64,000 nucleotides of DNA from Candidatus Dormiibacterota bacterium (GTDB lineage: Bacteria > Chloroflexota > Dormibacteria > Aeolococcales > Aeolococcaceae), in the NCBI GenBank assembly GCA_019245575.1, contig JAFARE010000001.1, positions 1-64,000 of the forward strand, read 5' to 3'. A program made the position numbers and the translations under genes. The stretch's first letter is position 1; each line of letters starts with the position of its first letter. The notes below the pieces were generated by a model. That model searched no databases. It had not been told where the DNA came from and was given only the letters and a program-made list of their open reading frames with translations. Shown in pieces: positions 45,512 through 54,555 of this stretch.

Positions 45512-46783
45512 GTGACCACCGCTGCGGCGCAGGCGGCTGTTGCGGAGAATCCCTGGCTCAACGCGCAGCGTCAGTTCGACAACGCGGCGGAGATCCTCAA
45601 CCTCTCGCCGGGTCTCCGCGCCGTGCTGCGTGAGGTGCGCCGCGAGCTCGTGGTTCGGTTTCCGGTGAAGCTCGACAACGGCGGCCTGCGCGTCTTCGAG
45701 GGCTACCGCGTGCAGCACAACCTCACGCGGGGTCCGGCCAAGGGCGGCCTGCGCTTCCACCCCGAGACCAACGTCGACGAGGTGAAGGCGCTGGCGATGT
45801 GGATGACGTGGAAGTGCGCGCTCGCAGGCCTGCCGTACGGAGGGGCGAAGGGCGGTGTCGCCGTGGACCCAGCAACGCTCAGCCACCGCGAGCTGGAGCG
45901 GCTCACACGCCGTTTCGCCAGCGAGATCAGCGTGCTCGTGGGCCCCGACTCGGACATTCCCGCGCCTGACGTCAACACGTCCGCCGAGATCATGGCCTGG
46001 ATCATGGACACCATCTCGATGGAGGCCGGGTACTCCATCCCCGCGGTCGTGACGGGCAAGCCGCTCGACATCGGGGGAAGCGAAGGCCGGCCGAGCGCGA
46101 CCGGACGCGGCGTGACGATCGTCGCCTTGGAGGCGTGCAGGCGCGCGGAGATGGACCCGGCGAGCACGCGCGTCGCGGTGCAGGGATTCGGCAACGTCGG
46201 CAGCGTGAGCGCGCAGCTCATGCACGATGCGGGATTCGTTGTCTGCGCTGTTTCTGACGTGCATGGCGGTATCTATTCGCCCGGCGGCATCGACATCCCG
46301 GAGCTGATGGAGCACCGCCGCACCACCGGGGGCATCGCCGACTTCCCCGGCACGCGCTTCGTCAGCAACTCCGAGCTGCTGCAGCTTCCGGTGGACCTGC
46401 TCGTTCCCGCTGCGCTGGAGAACCAGATCACCGCGCGCAACGCGGGCCATATCCACGCCCGGCTCGTCATCGAGGGCGCCAACGGGCCGACCACGCCGGA
46501 CGCCGACGTCATCCTGGAGCAGCGCGGCATCACAGTCGTCCCCGACATCCTGGCCAACGCCGGCGGGGTGACCGTGTCGTACTTCGAGTGGGTGCAGGAC
46601 CTGCAGTCGTTCTTCTGGGAGGAGGGTGAGATCAACCGCCGCCTGGAGCGCATCATGCAGAAGGCCTTCACGCAGATGTGTCAGCAGGCCGACAGCCATG
46701 GCGTGTCGCTGCGCCTGGGGGCGTACCTTGTGGCGGTGAAGAGGGTCGCGGACGCGACGGCGGTGCGTGGCATCTACCCGTAA
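45512..46783 (+). CDS. gdhA: Glutamate dehydrogenase (Glu/Leu/Phe/Val dehydrogenase family)
   Basis: A 423-residue protein of the short hexameric type. The substrate site is GPAKGGLRFHP and KCALAGLPYGGAKGGV (catalytic Lys), and PAPDVNTSAEIMAWIMD contains the catalytic Asp. The Rossmann half starts VAVQGFGNVGSVSAQLM. It interconverts glutamate with 2-oxoglutarate and ammonia. The loop after GFGNVG does not decide NAD versus NADP. The pseudokinase gene overlaps its end by 17 bases. Confidence 0.95.
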   Translation: MTTAAAQAAVAENPWLNAQRQFDNAAEILNLSPGLRAVLREVRRELVVRFPVKLDNGGLRVFEGYRVQHNLTRGPAKGGLRFHPETNVDEVKALAMWMTWKCALAGLPYGGAKGGVAVDPATLSHRELERLTRRFASEISVLVGPDSDIPAPDVNTSAEIMAWIMDTISMEAGYSIPAVVTGKPLDIGGSEGRPSATGRGVTIVALEACRRAEMDPASTRVAVQGFGNVGSVSAQLMHDAGFVVCAVSDVHGGIYSPGGIDIPELMEHRRTTGGIADFPGTRFVSNSELLQLPVDLLVPAALENQITARNAGHIHARLVIEGANGPTTPDADVILEQRGITVVPDILANAGGVTVSYFEWVQDLQSFFWEEGEINRRLERIMQKAFTQMCQQADSHGVSLRLGAYLVAVKRVADATAVRGIYP

Positions 46784-47972
46784 GGGGCGGCGCGGCGGAC
46801 CCCGGAAGGGAGCGCTCAAGAAGCAGCGCGCCGCGCCGGCGCCGCGCCGGCGTTCAGCGGCGCCCCGTCCCCTCGACGACTACGCCCTCGGCGAGACCCT
46901 GCGCCTGGGGCTCGCCGGGCCGGTCCGCGCCGCCGTCTACCGCCCCACCGGCGGCGAGGTGGCCGTGGAGGAGATTCCCGGCCACCTGCGCACCCAGTCG
47001 GTCTTCGTGTCCAAGCTGGCCGCCGCCGGGCTGGCTGCCTCCACGCTGCGGCATCCCCGCGTGGCCGCGGTGTACGAGGTGGTGTCGGGGCGCAAGGAGC
47101 TGCACGTCATCGCTGAGCTGGTCCGCGGCCCGCGCCTGTCCGAGGTGGCGGAGCTCAGCCCGATGCCCGTCCTCGACTCCCTCTTTGAGGCACTCGCCGC
47201 GGTCCACGCGCACGGGATGGCGCACGGATCGGTGTCGCCGGAGTGCCTCGTGCTCCAGCAGGACGGCGGCATTCGCCTCATCGAGCTGGGGCTGAGCGAG
47301 GCGGTGTGCGCCGCCGGGGGGCGGGAGTGCACCGTTGCCGGCGACCTGGTCGCGGCCGCCGCCATCGGGCTCGGCCTGCTGGGCGCGCAGCCCACGCGTA
47401 TGCGGCGCAGCGCCGGTCACCGGCGGGCGGTGCGCGCGCTCCGCCATGTGGTCGCGTCGGAAGGCGCGCACGCGACGCTGTCCAGCGCTGCGGCCATCCG
47501 CGCAGCGCTCCCGCCACGCCAGGTGGGGCGCGAACCCGCGGCCGTCTCGCGGCGCCTGCCCCGGCGGCTGCGCCGGGCGGCGCTCGCGCTGGCGCCCGTC
47601 GCCGTGGGCATCGCCGCGGGGCTGACGGTGGCAACCGCGATGGGCTCGCAGCCGCCCGCGCCCCCACTGACGCTCGTCGCGACCCCCCGCCTCGTGTCGT
47701 ATCCGGCCTCGGGGCGGTGCGGCGCGACATTCGTGTTCACGGCGACCGGGCCCGTGCGCGGAGCCGGGACACTCACGTACCAATGGCTGCGGAGCGACGG
47801 CGCCGCCGGCCCGGTGCGCCATCTCACCCTGGCGCGAAACGACGAGTCGTTCCGCGTCACGAGCGAGTGGACACTCGAATCGCGCGTCTCGGGGCCGATT
47901 ACGATGACGCTGCGCGTGACGTCACCGGCACACCTCAGCCTTTCCCGCAGCATCACCGCAGCCTGCACGTGA
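46767..47972 (+). CDS. Transmembrane Ser/Thr pseudokinase with an extracellular beta domain
   Basis: 401 residues. A basic N-terminus (1-35) leads into a kinase-like fold (38-235) whose catalytic residues are gone: the VAIK Lys is Glu (VAVEEI), HRDxKxxN reads HGSVSPEC, and DFG reads ELG. A basic segment, one helix (LALAPVAVGIAAGLTVATAMG, about 275-295) and a 100-residue extracellular domain with two Cys (GRCGATF...AACT) follow. It cannot be an ordinary kinase. It overlaps the flippase gene (GTGA). In mycobacteria the flippase MviN carries a pseudokinase, a helix and an extracellular domain as one protein. Confidence 0.85.
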   Translation: MASTRKGRRGGPRKGALKKQRAAPAPRRRSAAPRPLDDYALGETLRLGLAGPVRAAVYRPTGGEVAVEEIPGHLRTQSVFVSKLAAAGLAASTLRHPRVAAVYEVVSGRKELHVIAELVRGPRLSEVAELSPMPVLDSLFEALAAVHAHGMAHGSVSPECLVLQQDGGIRLIELGLSEAVCAAGGRECTVAGDLVAAAAIGLGLLGAQPTRMRRSAGHRRAVRALRHVVASEGAHATLSSAAAIRAALPPRQVGREPAAVSRRLPRRLRRAALALAPVAVGIAAGLTVATAMGSQPPAPPLTLVATPRLVSYPASGRCGATFVFTATGPVRGAGTLTYQWLRSDGAAGPVRHLTLARNDESFRVTSEWTLESRVSGPITMTLRVTSPAHLSLSRSITAACT

Positions 47973-49291
47973 GCGCGTTCGCGCGCCGCTTCCGCCGCAA
48001 TCCCCTTCCCGAGGGGACGATGAGCGTCGGTGTGGGCCTGGTAATCGCCGGCCTCGCCCAGTACGGTTTTCTCGCCGTGTCGTCGCACGCGCTGGGGCCG
48101 TCGCGGTACGCGCCGCTGTCGGTGTTCTGGGCGCTGCTGTTTGTGTGCGCGCCCGGATTCTTCCTGCCCCTGGAGCAGGAGGTGGGGCGCGCGCTCTCGG
48201 CACGCCGCGCTCGCGGCGAGGGTGGCCGGCCGCTCGTGGTCCGCGCCGGCGTGGCGGGCGGCACGCTCGCGCTCGTGCTGATCGTGGCGACCGCGATTGC
48301 CAGCGGACCGATGAACGCGCATCTCTTCTCCGGCGACTCGGTGCTGGTCTGGGCGTTCGCCGCGGGCTTGGGCGCGTACTGCCTCGAGCACCTGACGCGC
48401 GGAACGCTGGCCGGCAACGGCCGCTTCCGTCCGTACGGGCTGCTCATCGGCATCGAGGGGGTGATGCGCGTCATCTTCTGCACGCTGCTGGGCGCAATCG
48501 GCGCGCACGTCGCCGGCTGGTTCGGCCTGTCCCTGGTGCTCGCGTCCTATGTCGCCGTGTTCATCGTCGTCGCCGGGCGGCGCGGGCTGCTGCAACCCGG
48601 GCCGCATGCATCGTGGCGTGAGCTGTCGCGGGCGCTCGGGTACCTGCTGGTGTCGTCGGTGCTCACGCAGTTCCTGCTCAGCATCGGCACAGTCGCGGTG
48701 CAGCTGCTCGCATCGCCTGCGCAACATGCCGCGCCGGGCCAGTTTCTGAACGCGCGCATCCTTGCGTTCATCCCGATCTTTCTGCTCCAGGCGGTGCAGG
48801 CGCCACTGCTGCCCAAGCTCTCGGCGCTCGCGGCAACTGGACGGCATCGCGAGTTCCGCCACGTGCTGCTCGAGCTGCTCCTGCTGGTGGTGGCGCTGGC
48901 CGTGGTTGCGCTCATCGGTCTCGCAACGCTGGGTCCGCTCGCGGCGCGGATCCTGTTCGGCGGCGGTTTCGCGCTGGGGCATCTCGACTACGCGCTTCTG
49001 GCGGTGAGCGGCGGCCTCTTCATGGTCGCCCAGGTGTTGAACCAGGCGATCGTCTCGCTGAGCGGGTATCCGCGCGCGACCGCGGGCTGGGTCACGGGAT
49101 CGGTGCTCTTCGTGATCGTGACCATGCTGGGTTCGCAGCTGTTCCTGCGCGTCGAGGTTGGACTCATCGCAGGGTCGGTGGGCACCGTCGCCGTCATGGC
49201 CGCGCTGCTGCTGCCGCTGATGCGCAGGCATTCCAGCGCGGTCGAGCAGGGCTCACGGCTCGCCGCCGCGACGCCGTCAGCCGAGGTATGA
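47969..49291 (+). CDS. Polysaccharide/lipid-linked glycan flippase (MATE-like/MVF superfamily)
   Basis: A 440-residue protein with about 12 helices: VGVGLVIAGLAQYGFLAVSSHALGPSRYAPLSVFW at the start and FIPIFLLQAVQAPLLPKLSALAATGRHREF in the middle are typical of Wzx-type exporters. It turns lipid-linked oligosaccharides across the membrane. It is sandwiched between the pseudokinase and sugar-nucleotide genes, with 4-base overlaps both sides, and ends with a short hydrophilic tail. Confidence 0.9.
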   Translation: MSAFARRFRRNPLPEGTMSVGVGLVIAGLAQYGFLAVSSHALGPSRYAPLSVFWALLFVCAPGFFLPLEQEVGRALSARRARGEGGRPLVVRAGVAGGTLALVLIVATAIASGPMNAHLFSGDSVLVWAFAAGLGAYCLEHLTRGTLAGNGRFRPYGLLIGIEGVMRVIFCTLLGAIGAHVAGWFGLSLVLASYVAVFIVVAGRRGLLQPGPHASWRELSRALGYLLVSSVLTQFLLSIGTVAVQLLASPAQHAAPGQFLNARILAFIPIFLLQAVQAPLLPKLSALAATGRHREFRHVLLELLLLVVALAVVALIGLATLGPLAARILFGGGFALGHLDYALLAVSGGLFMVAQVLNQAIVSLSGYPRATAGWVTGSVLFVIVTMLGSQLFLRVEVGLIAGSVGTVAVMAALLLPLMRRHSSAVEQGSRLAAATPSAEV

Positions 49292-50244
49292 GCACGGCCG
49301 CGCTGCCCCGCATCGCGCTGGTCGGCGCGGGGGCGATGGGCAGCAACCACGCGCGCGTCATCGCGGAGTCCGATGTCGCCGAGCTGGGCCTCGTCATCGA
49401 CATCGACTCGGCGCGCGCGCACGCGCTCGCGGAGCGCTTCGGCTGCCCAGCCGCCACCGAAGTCGAAGCAGCCGGCAGCTGCGACGCCGCCGTTGTCGCC
49501 ACACCCACGGCGCTGCATCTGCCGCACGCGCGCCAGCTGCTCGACGCGGGCAAGCCGCTGCTGGTCGAGAAGCCGGTCGCCCCGGCGCTGGCGGAGACCG
49601 AGGAGCTGGTCGCGGCTTCAGAACGCGAGGGCACGCCGCTCATGTGCGGATTCGTGGAGCGCTTCAGCCCTGTCGTCACCACGGTGCTGGCGCTGTTGGG
49701 CGAAACGCCGGTGCACATCGTGACCCTGCGCCACTCTCCGCAGACGCCACGCTCCACGCTGACGGTTGTGCTCGACCTCCTCATCCACGACATCGACCTT
49801 TCCATCCGCTACGCGGGCGGCGCAGACGTCACGCGCGTGAGCGCGGCGACCGCTCCCGAGCGCCGGCCGGTGGCCGAGGTTGCCGACTGCATCCTGCGCT
49901 TCGCCTCGGACACGGTCGCGACCCTGTCCGCCAGCCGCGCCAGCCAGCGGAAGGTGCGCAGTCACATGATCGAGACGCCAGAGGCGCTGTACGACGTCGA
50001 TCTGCTGCGCCAGGACGTGACGGTGTATCGCCACCGCAGCCACGAGGCGCGGCTGCGCGACGGTCTCAGCTATCGCGCCGAGACGGTTGTCGACATCCCC
50101 TTCGTGCGTCACGGCGGCGAGCCGCTGGCACTCCAGCTGCGGCATTTCGTGCGCCTCCTCGACGGCGCCGTCGACGCGGACGCCGAGCGAGCGTCCATCC
50201 TGCCGCCGCACCGGATTGCCGCGGCCGTCGCCGGCGAGGTGTGA
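49288..50244 (+). CDS. Gfo/Idh/MocA-family sugar oxidoreductase
   Basis: A 318-residue NAD(P)-dependent enzyme. ALVGAGAMGSNHARVI is the dinucleotide loop, LLVEKPVAPAL contains the family EKP motif (catalytic Lys), and DLLIHDIDLSIRYAGG holds the catalytic His. It probably oxidises C3 of a UDP-sugar. With the aminotransferase two genes downstream it would make an amino-sugar of the WlbA/WlbE type; the oxidation position is inferred from that pairing. Confidence 0.9.
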   Translation: MSTAALPRIALVGAGAMGSNHARVIAESDVAELGLVIDIDSARAHALAERFGCPAATEVEAAGSCDAAVVATPTALHLPHARQLLDAGKPLLVEKPVAPALAETEELVAASEREGTPLMCGFVERFSPVVTTVLALLGETPVHIVTLRHSPQTPRSTLTVVLDLLIHDIDLSIRYAGGADVTRVSAATAPERRPVAEVADCILRFASDTVATLSASRASQRKVRSHMIETPEALYDVDLLRQDVTVYRHRSHEARLRDGLSYRAETVVDIPFVRHGGEPLALQLRHFVRLLDGAVDADAERASILPPHRIAAAVAGEV

Positions 50245-50250
50245 CTCGCG

Positions 50251-50982
50251 ATGCGCATCACATACGTCGTGCCCGCGCACAACCAGGAGACGACGCTGCC
50301 CGGGACGATGCCCCAGCTGGCGCAGTGGCTGCGCAGACATCCCGGGTCGGAGATCGTGCTGGTGGAGAACGGCTCCGCCGACCGGTCCATGGCGGTGTGC
50401 GTCGAGCTCGCCGCCCGGCTGAACAGCGCTGAGGTCACCGTCCGCGCCGTCAGCTCCGCGCGCGGCATGGGAAACGCGCTGCGCCGCGGCATGCAGCTCG
50501 CGCGTGGGGAACTGGTCGTGCTGACGGCGGCCGACCTGCCGTTCGGCTTCACCGACATCGATGCGCTTCTCGCCTTGCCCGAAAGACCGGCCCTGGCCAT
50601 CGGCTCCAAGGCGCACCCGGGCTCGCGGGTGCAGGCGCCACTCCTGCGCCGCGTGATGTCCGACATGTTCCGGCGCCTGCGCGTCGCACTCGTCGGCCTG
50701 CGCGTGGGCGACAGTCAGGGCACCATCCTCATCGACGGCGCGCTGGCGCGCCGCGTGCTGCCGCACCTTCGCTGCGGGGACTTCCTGTTCTCCACCGAGC
50801 TGGTGTGCTGGGCAGCGCGTGAGGGCGTCGTTGCGACCGAGCTGCCCATCACGTACGCGGCAGGCGCGGGCTCGACGGTGTCGCCGGTCCGCGATTCGCT
50901 GCGCATGGGTGTCGGGCTCCTCGCACTGCGCAAGCGTCTGCGCGCCGCCGCGGTCGCTCCCGCGCGGGAGGCGCGCGCATGA
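50251..50982 (+). CDS. GT2-family glycosyltransferase
   Basis: A 243-residue GT-A protein: ITYVVPAHNQETTLPGTMPQL, EIVLVENGSADRSM, and LVVLTAADLPFGFTDIDAL, where the DXD metal site is replaced by AADLPF. DSQGTILIDGALARRVL near residue 155 is the acceptor region. The layout again resembles polyprenyl-phosphate sugar synthases. It sits between the oxidoreductase and aminotransferase genes (4-base overlap with the latter). Confidence 0.88.
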   Translation: MRITYVVPAHNQETTLPGTMPQLAQWLRRHPGSEIVLVENGSADRSMAVCVELAARLNSAEVTVRAVSSARGMGNALRRGMQLARGELVVLTAADLPFGFTDIDALLALPERPALAIGSKAHPGSRVQAPLLRRVMSDMFRRLRVALVGLRVGDSQGTILIDGALARRVLPHLRCGDFLFSTELVCWAAREGVVATELPITYAAGAGSTVSPVRDSLRMGVGLLALRKRLRAAAVAPAREARA

Positions 50983-52136
50983 GCGAGAACGGGGCATCGC
51001 TGAAGCCGATCCACATCTCGCACGTGTCATTCGGATCCGAGGAGGAGGCGATGGTTCTCGCCGTGCTGCGCAGCGGACACATCGCACAGGGGCCGATGGT
51101 CGAGCGCTTCGAAGGGCTGTGCGCCGCGATGGCGGGCACGCGGTACGCCGTGGCAGTGGCGAACGGCACCGTGGCGCTGGAGGCCGCGCTCGAAGCGTGC
51201 GGTGCTGGCCCGGGCGACGAGGTGATCACGAGTCCCTTCACCTTCGCCGCCACGCTCAACGCAATCCTCAGGTGTGGCGCGGTGGCCCGCTTCGCGGACG
51301 TGGCCGCGGATTGCACGCTCGACCCTGCATCGGCCGAGTCGCTGATCACTCCGAAGACGGTCGCGGTCATGCCCGTGCACCTCTACGGGCTGATGGCCGC
51401 CATGCCGGCGTTCGAGGCGATGGCGCGGCGTCACTCCCTGGCGCTGGTGGAGGACGCCGCGCAGGCCCACGGCGCGACGTGCGAAGGCAGGCGTGCGGGC
51501 AGCTGCGGCATCGGGGCCTTCTCCTTCTACGCCACGAAGAACGTCACCAGTGGCGAGGGCGGCTGCGTCACCACCGACGACGCCGCCAAGGCGGACCTCA
51601 TCCGAGTGCTTCGGAACCAGGGCATGCGCGCCAGATACGAATATGTCATGATCGGCCAGAACTGGCGCATGACGGACATCACCGCGGCGCTGGCGGTGCC
51701 CCAGCTGCGGCGCCTCGACGAGTTGCTTGCGGCCCGCCGGCGCAACGCGGCGGTCCTGACCCGCCTCCTCGCGGACATGCCCGAGCTCGTCACGCCGGTG
51801 ACGCCGCCGGGCAGGGAGCACGCGTGGCACCAGTACACGGTGCTGCTGCCCGATGGCGCCGACCGCGCCGCGGTGCTCGATGCGATGGCGCGCCGGGAGG
51901 TGCATTGCGGCGTCTACTACCCGGCGCTCGTGTGGGACCACGACGCGTACCGCCACCATCCGGGCGTGGTCGCGGGTGAGACGCCGGTCGCCGCAGCGAT
52001 GGCGTCACGCTGTCTCTCCCTGCCGGTGCATCCGGCGCTCACGGACTCCGACCTGGAGCGCGTGGCAGCGGCATTGCGGGAAGCGCTGCACGCGCAGCCG
52101 CGCCGTACTCAGCCCGCGAACGCGCCCACGGCGTAG
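50979..52136 (+). CDS. DegT/DnrJ/EryC1/StrS-family sugar aminotransferase
   Basis: A 385-residue PLP enzyme. GTRYAVAVANGTVALEAALEA and PFTFAATLNAIL come first, then LVEDAAQAHGA (Asp for the PLP nitrogen) and FSFYATKNVTSGEGGCV with the PLP Lys in ATKN. HQYTVLLPDGADRAAV closes the small domain. It transfers an amino group from glutamate to a keto-sugar nucleotide. With the Gfo/Idh gene it indicates an amino-sugar in the exported glycan. The 3' end overlaps the opposite membrane gene by 28 bases. Confidence 0.94.
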   Translation: MSENGASLKPIHISHVSFGSEEEAMVLAVLRSGHIAQGPMVERFEGLCAAMAGTRYAVAVANGTVALEAALEACGAGPGDEVITSPFTFAATLNAILRCGAVARFADVAADCTLDPASAESLITPKTVAVMPVHLYGLMAAMPAFEAMARRHSLALVEDAAQAHGATCEGRRAGSCGIGAFSFYATKNVTSGEGGCVTTDDAAKADLIRVLRNQGMRARYEYVMIGQNWRMTDITAALAVPQLRRLDELLAARRRNAAVLTRLLADMPELVTPVTPPGREHAWHQYTVLLPDGADRAAVLDAMARREVHCGVYYPALVWDHDAYRHHPGVVAGETPVAAAMASRCLSLPVHPALTDSDLERVAAALREALHAQPRRTQPANAPTA

Positions 52137-53263
52137 TTGTGCAGGAAGTAACCGCCGAGCGCAGCCGAGGCTGACCCGAGCAGGACGGCTGTTCGCGCGT
52201 GCGCGCGCAGCCAGGCGGCCGCCACGATGAACAGCGGCACAATCGTCAACGCGTAGCGGCCGGTGCTCTGCAGGGTGGCGGAGGACGCGAAGAGCACTCC
52301 CGCGATCAGCAGCAGCGCCGCATACGAACGCCGCCGCTGCGCCCAGGCGAGCGCCGCGCCTGCGACGAGCAGGAACGGGCTCACGGTGTCGAATGCGGCC
52401 AGGACGCGCTGGCTGACATCGAGCCCAGAGTTCGTGACCATGCTGATGCTGTGCGCGACGGCGGTCCACGGCGGCGCCGGGCGACGCTCCCAGAGGCTCT
52501 CGGCGTGCAGGAAGCGAAGCGCATCGCCCAGACGGACCCGCATGTACAGCGCGAGGGCGCCGAAGGCGACCACCGGCCCCGCCACCACGGCCGTCGCGTC
52601 GAATCGGATACGTCGCAGCGACCACCGGTGCGCTTCGAGATACTCGACGGCGAGCGGAACGATCAGGATGATCGAGTAGACCTTGGTGAGCACCGCGGCG
52701 CCGGCCAGGGCGGACGCGAGCCACCAGTGCCGCGTTCGGGCAGCGAGCAGCGCGCCCGCGACCCACAGCAGCAGGAGCGACTCCGCGTACAGCGCGTGCA
52801 GAAAGAACGCTGACGGGAACACAAGCAGGAGCGCCACGGCTGCGCCTGCGCCGCGTTCGCCCATGTCGATCGCGGCCAGCCGGTGCGCCACGACGAGTCC
52901 GCAGAGCAGCGCGACCGTGGTGACCACCGTCGCGGCGCCGACCTCGCCCACCGGCAGGATGTGTGTGACGGCGCGAATGAGCAGCGGGTACAGCGGCGCG
53001 AACGCTGACGCGTCCTGGTAGAAGCCGGGCGCGGTCTGCAGGTGCGAGTTGTTGACGTAGCCGCTGCGCGCAATGAGCAGGTACCAGCCCGAATCCCAGC
53101 GCGACCACACGCTGAACGGGCCGGACATGGACAGCAGCGACGCGGGCGTGCCGCCGGTGTGCGCCGAGACGAGCGCGATCGCTTCGGTGACGCACCAGAA
53201 GATGACGAAGGCCAGGACGCCGGCGACGATCGACGGCCGCCACGCGCGCCACCAGGCGCGCAT
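52109..53263 (-). CDS. PIG-V-like membrane mannosyltransferase
   Basis: A 384-residue protein with about 9 helices. The first external loop has VWSRWDSGWYLLIARSGYVN, the Trp-Asp-Ser/Gly-x-Trp-Tyr motif typical of GT76 (PIG-V) enzymes, with the catalytic Asp. FHALYAESLLLLWVAGALLAAR further on matches the second conserved block. It likely uses a polyprenyl-phosphate mannose donor. ATG overlaps the peptidase stop (TGATG). Confidence 0.85.
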   Translation of the reverse strand: MRAWWRAWRPSIVAGVLAFVIFWCVTEAIALVSAHTGGTPASLLSMSGPFSVWSRWDSGWYLLIARSGYVNNSHLQTAPGFYQDASAFAPLYPLLIRAVTHILPVGEVGAATVVTTVALLCGLVVAHRLAAIDMGERGAGAAVALLLVFPSAFFLHALYAESLLLLWVAGALLAARTRHWWLASALAGAAVLTKVYSIILIVPLAVEYLEAHRWSLRRIRFDATAVVAGPVVAFGALALYMRVRLGDALRFLHAESLWERRPAPPWTAVAHSISMVTNSGLDVSQRVLAAFDTVSPFLLVAGAALAWAQRRRSYAALLLIAGVLFASSATLQSTGRYALTIVPLFIVAAAWLRAHARTAVLLGSASAALGGYFLHNYAVGAFAG

Positions 53264-54555
53264 CACTTCTCGGCGGTGGCCGCCAGCAGCTCCTCGCCCT
53301 GGTCCTGGGGTCCGACCAGCGCGAGGCGGACGTCGTCGATGCCGGCGACGATCCGCTCCGCCACCGCGTGCACCTGCGCGGCGGTGACGCGGGCGATCGC
53401 GGCGGCGCGGTCGTCCGGTGTCTCGAGCGGCAGGCCCGCGCGCCAGCGCGATCCGAAGAAACGGGCGCTCGCCATCGCTGTCTCGGTGGAGCGCAGCAGC
53501 CGTCCGATCATCGCTGACTTGGCCGCGGAAAGCTCGTCCGCGCCCACCCGGCGCGCCGCCATCTTGCGGAACTCCTTGAACGAGAGCTGCACCGCGCGGC
53601 GCGCGTCCTTCGGCCGCGTCGCCGTCGATATGGCGAAGAGCCCGGTGTCGTCGAATCCCTCGTGGTGCGCGAAGATGCTGTAGCAGAGCCCGTTTCGCTC
53701 GCGCACGGTCTGGAAAAGACGCGACGACATGCCGCCGCCGAGGATGTGCGTCATCACGGCGAGCGCGGTGCGGTCCGAGTCGAGCGCTCGCACGCCCGGG
53801 ACCGCGAACACCATGCGGATCTGCGGCTCCTCGCCGGAGGTGACCGGACGGACGTTGGCGGTGTAGCGCTCGCCCTGTCCCCACTTCGCCGCCACGCGGG
53901 ACCGCGGCTTCGCGTGCGGGATGCCGGTCAGGAAGCTCTCGGCCCGCTCGGCCGAGAGGGCGGCGCCGCCGGCGATCACGAGGCACATCGACTTCGGCGC
54001 GTAGAACGTGCTGTGGTACGCCACCAGCTGTTCGCGCGTCGCACGCTCGATGACCGCGGGAAAGCCCGCCGCAGACCACGACATCGGCTGGTCGCCACCG
54101 AATGCGACGGTGCCAAGGCGGTCCCAGATCCACCCGTCTGGATCCGCCAGCCGCATCGACAGCTCCTGCAACACGACGTTGCGCTCGCGCTCCACCTCTT
54201 CTGCAAGGAACAGCGGGTGGGTGAGCATGTCGGTGATGACATCCGCGAGCTGGTCCAGCGCGGTGGCGGGACCTTCCGCGAAGTACGCGACCTCCTCGGT
54301 GTCCGTGTACGCGTTGGTTGACGCGCCCAGACGGTCGATCTCGTGGGAGATGATCTTCGTCGAGGGCCGCCGCTCCGTTCCCTTGAAGAACATGTGCTCC
54401 AGGTAGTGCGCCAGGCCGGACGTCTCCACCGTCTCGTCGCGCGAGCCGGCGCGCACGATCAGGAAGACGCCGACGTTGCGGCTGCCCGACGGGGCATTGA
54501 GCAGCGACACGCCGTTGCCCAGCGTGGACAGGCTCGGCGCCGCGGTCGTCGCCAC
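53263..54555 (-). CDS. M16-family zinc peptidase
   Basis: A 430-residue protein with the inverted zinc motif GLAHYLEHMFFKGT (HxxEH near residue 57) and the third ligand Glu about 75 residues later in VERERNVVLQELSM. The second half is the inactive M16 copy with RNGLCYSIFAHHEG. It is of processing-peptidase-beta/PqqL type. Two in-frame GTGs (54576 and 54555) could start it. The second forms a TAGTG overlap with the ahcY stop and matches other couplings here, so it is chosen. Confidence 0.93.
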   Translation of the reverse strand: MATTAAPSLSTLGNGVSLLNAPSGSRNVGVFLIVRAGSRDETVETSGLAHYLEHMFFKGTERRPSTKIISHEIDRLGASTNAYTDTEEVAYFAEGPATALDQLADVITDMLTHPLFLAEEVERERNVVLQELSMRLADPDGWIWDRLGTVAFGGDQPMSWSAAGFPAVIERATREQLVAYHSTFYAPKSMCLVIAGGAALSAERAESFLTGIPHAKPRSRVAAKWGQGERYTANVRPVTSGEEPQIRMVFAVPGVRALDSDRTALAVMTHILGGGMSSRLFQTVRERNGLCYSIFAHHEGFDDTGLFAISTATRPKDARRAVQLSFKEFRKMAARRVGADELSAAKSAMIGRLLRSTETAMASARFFGSRWRAGLPLETPDDRAAAIARVTAAQVHAVAERIVAGIDDVRLALVGPQDQGEELLAATAEK

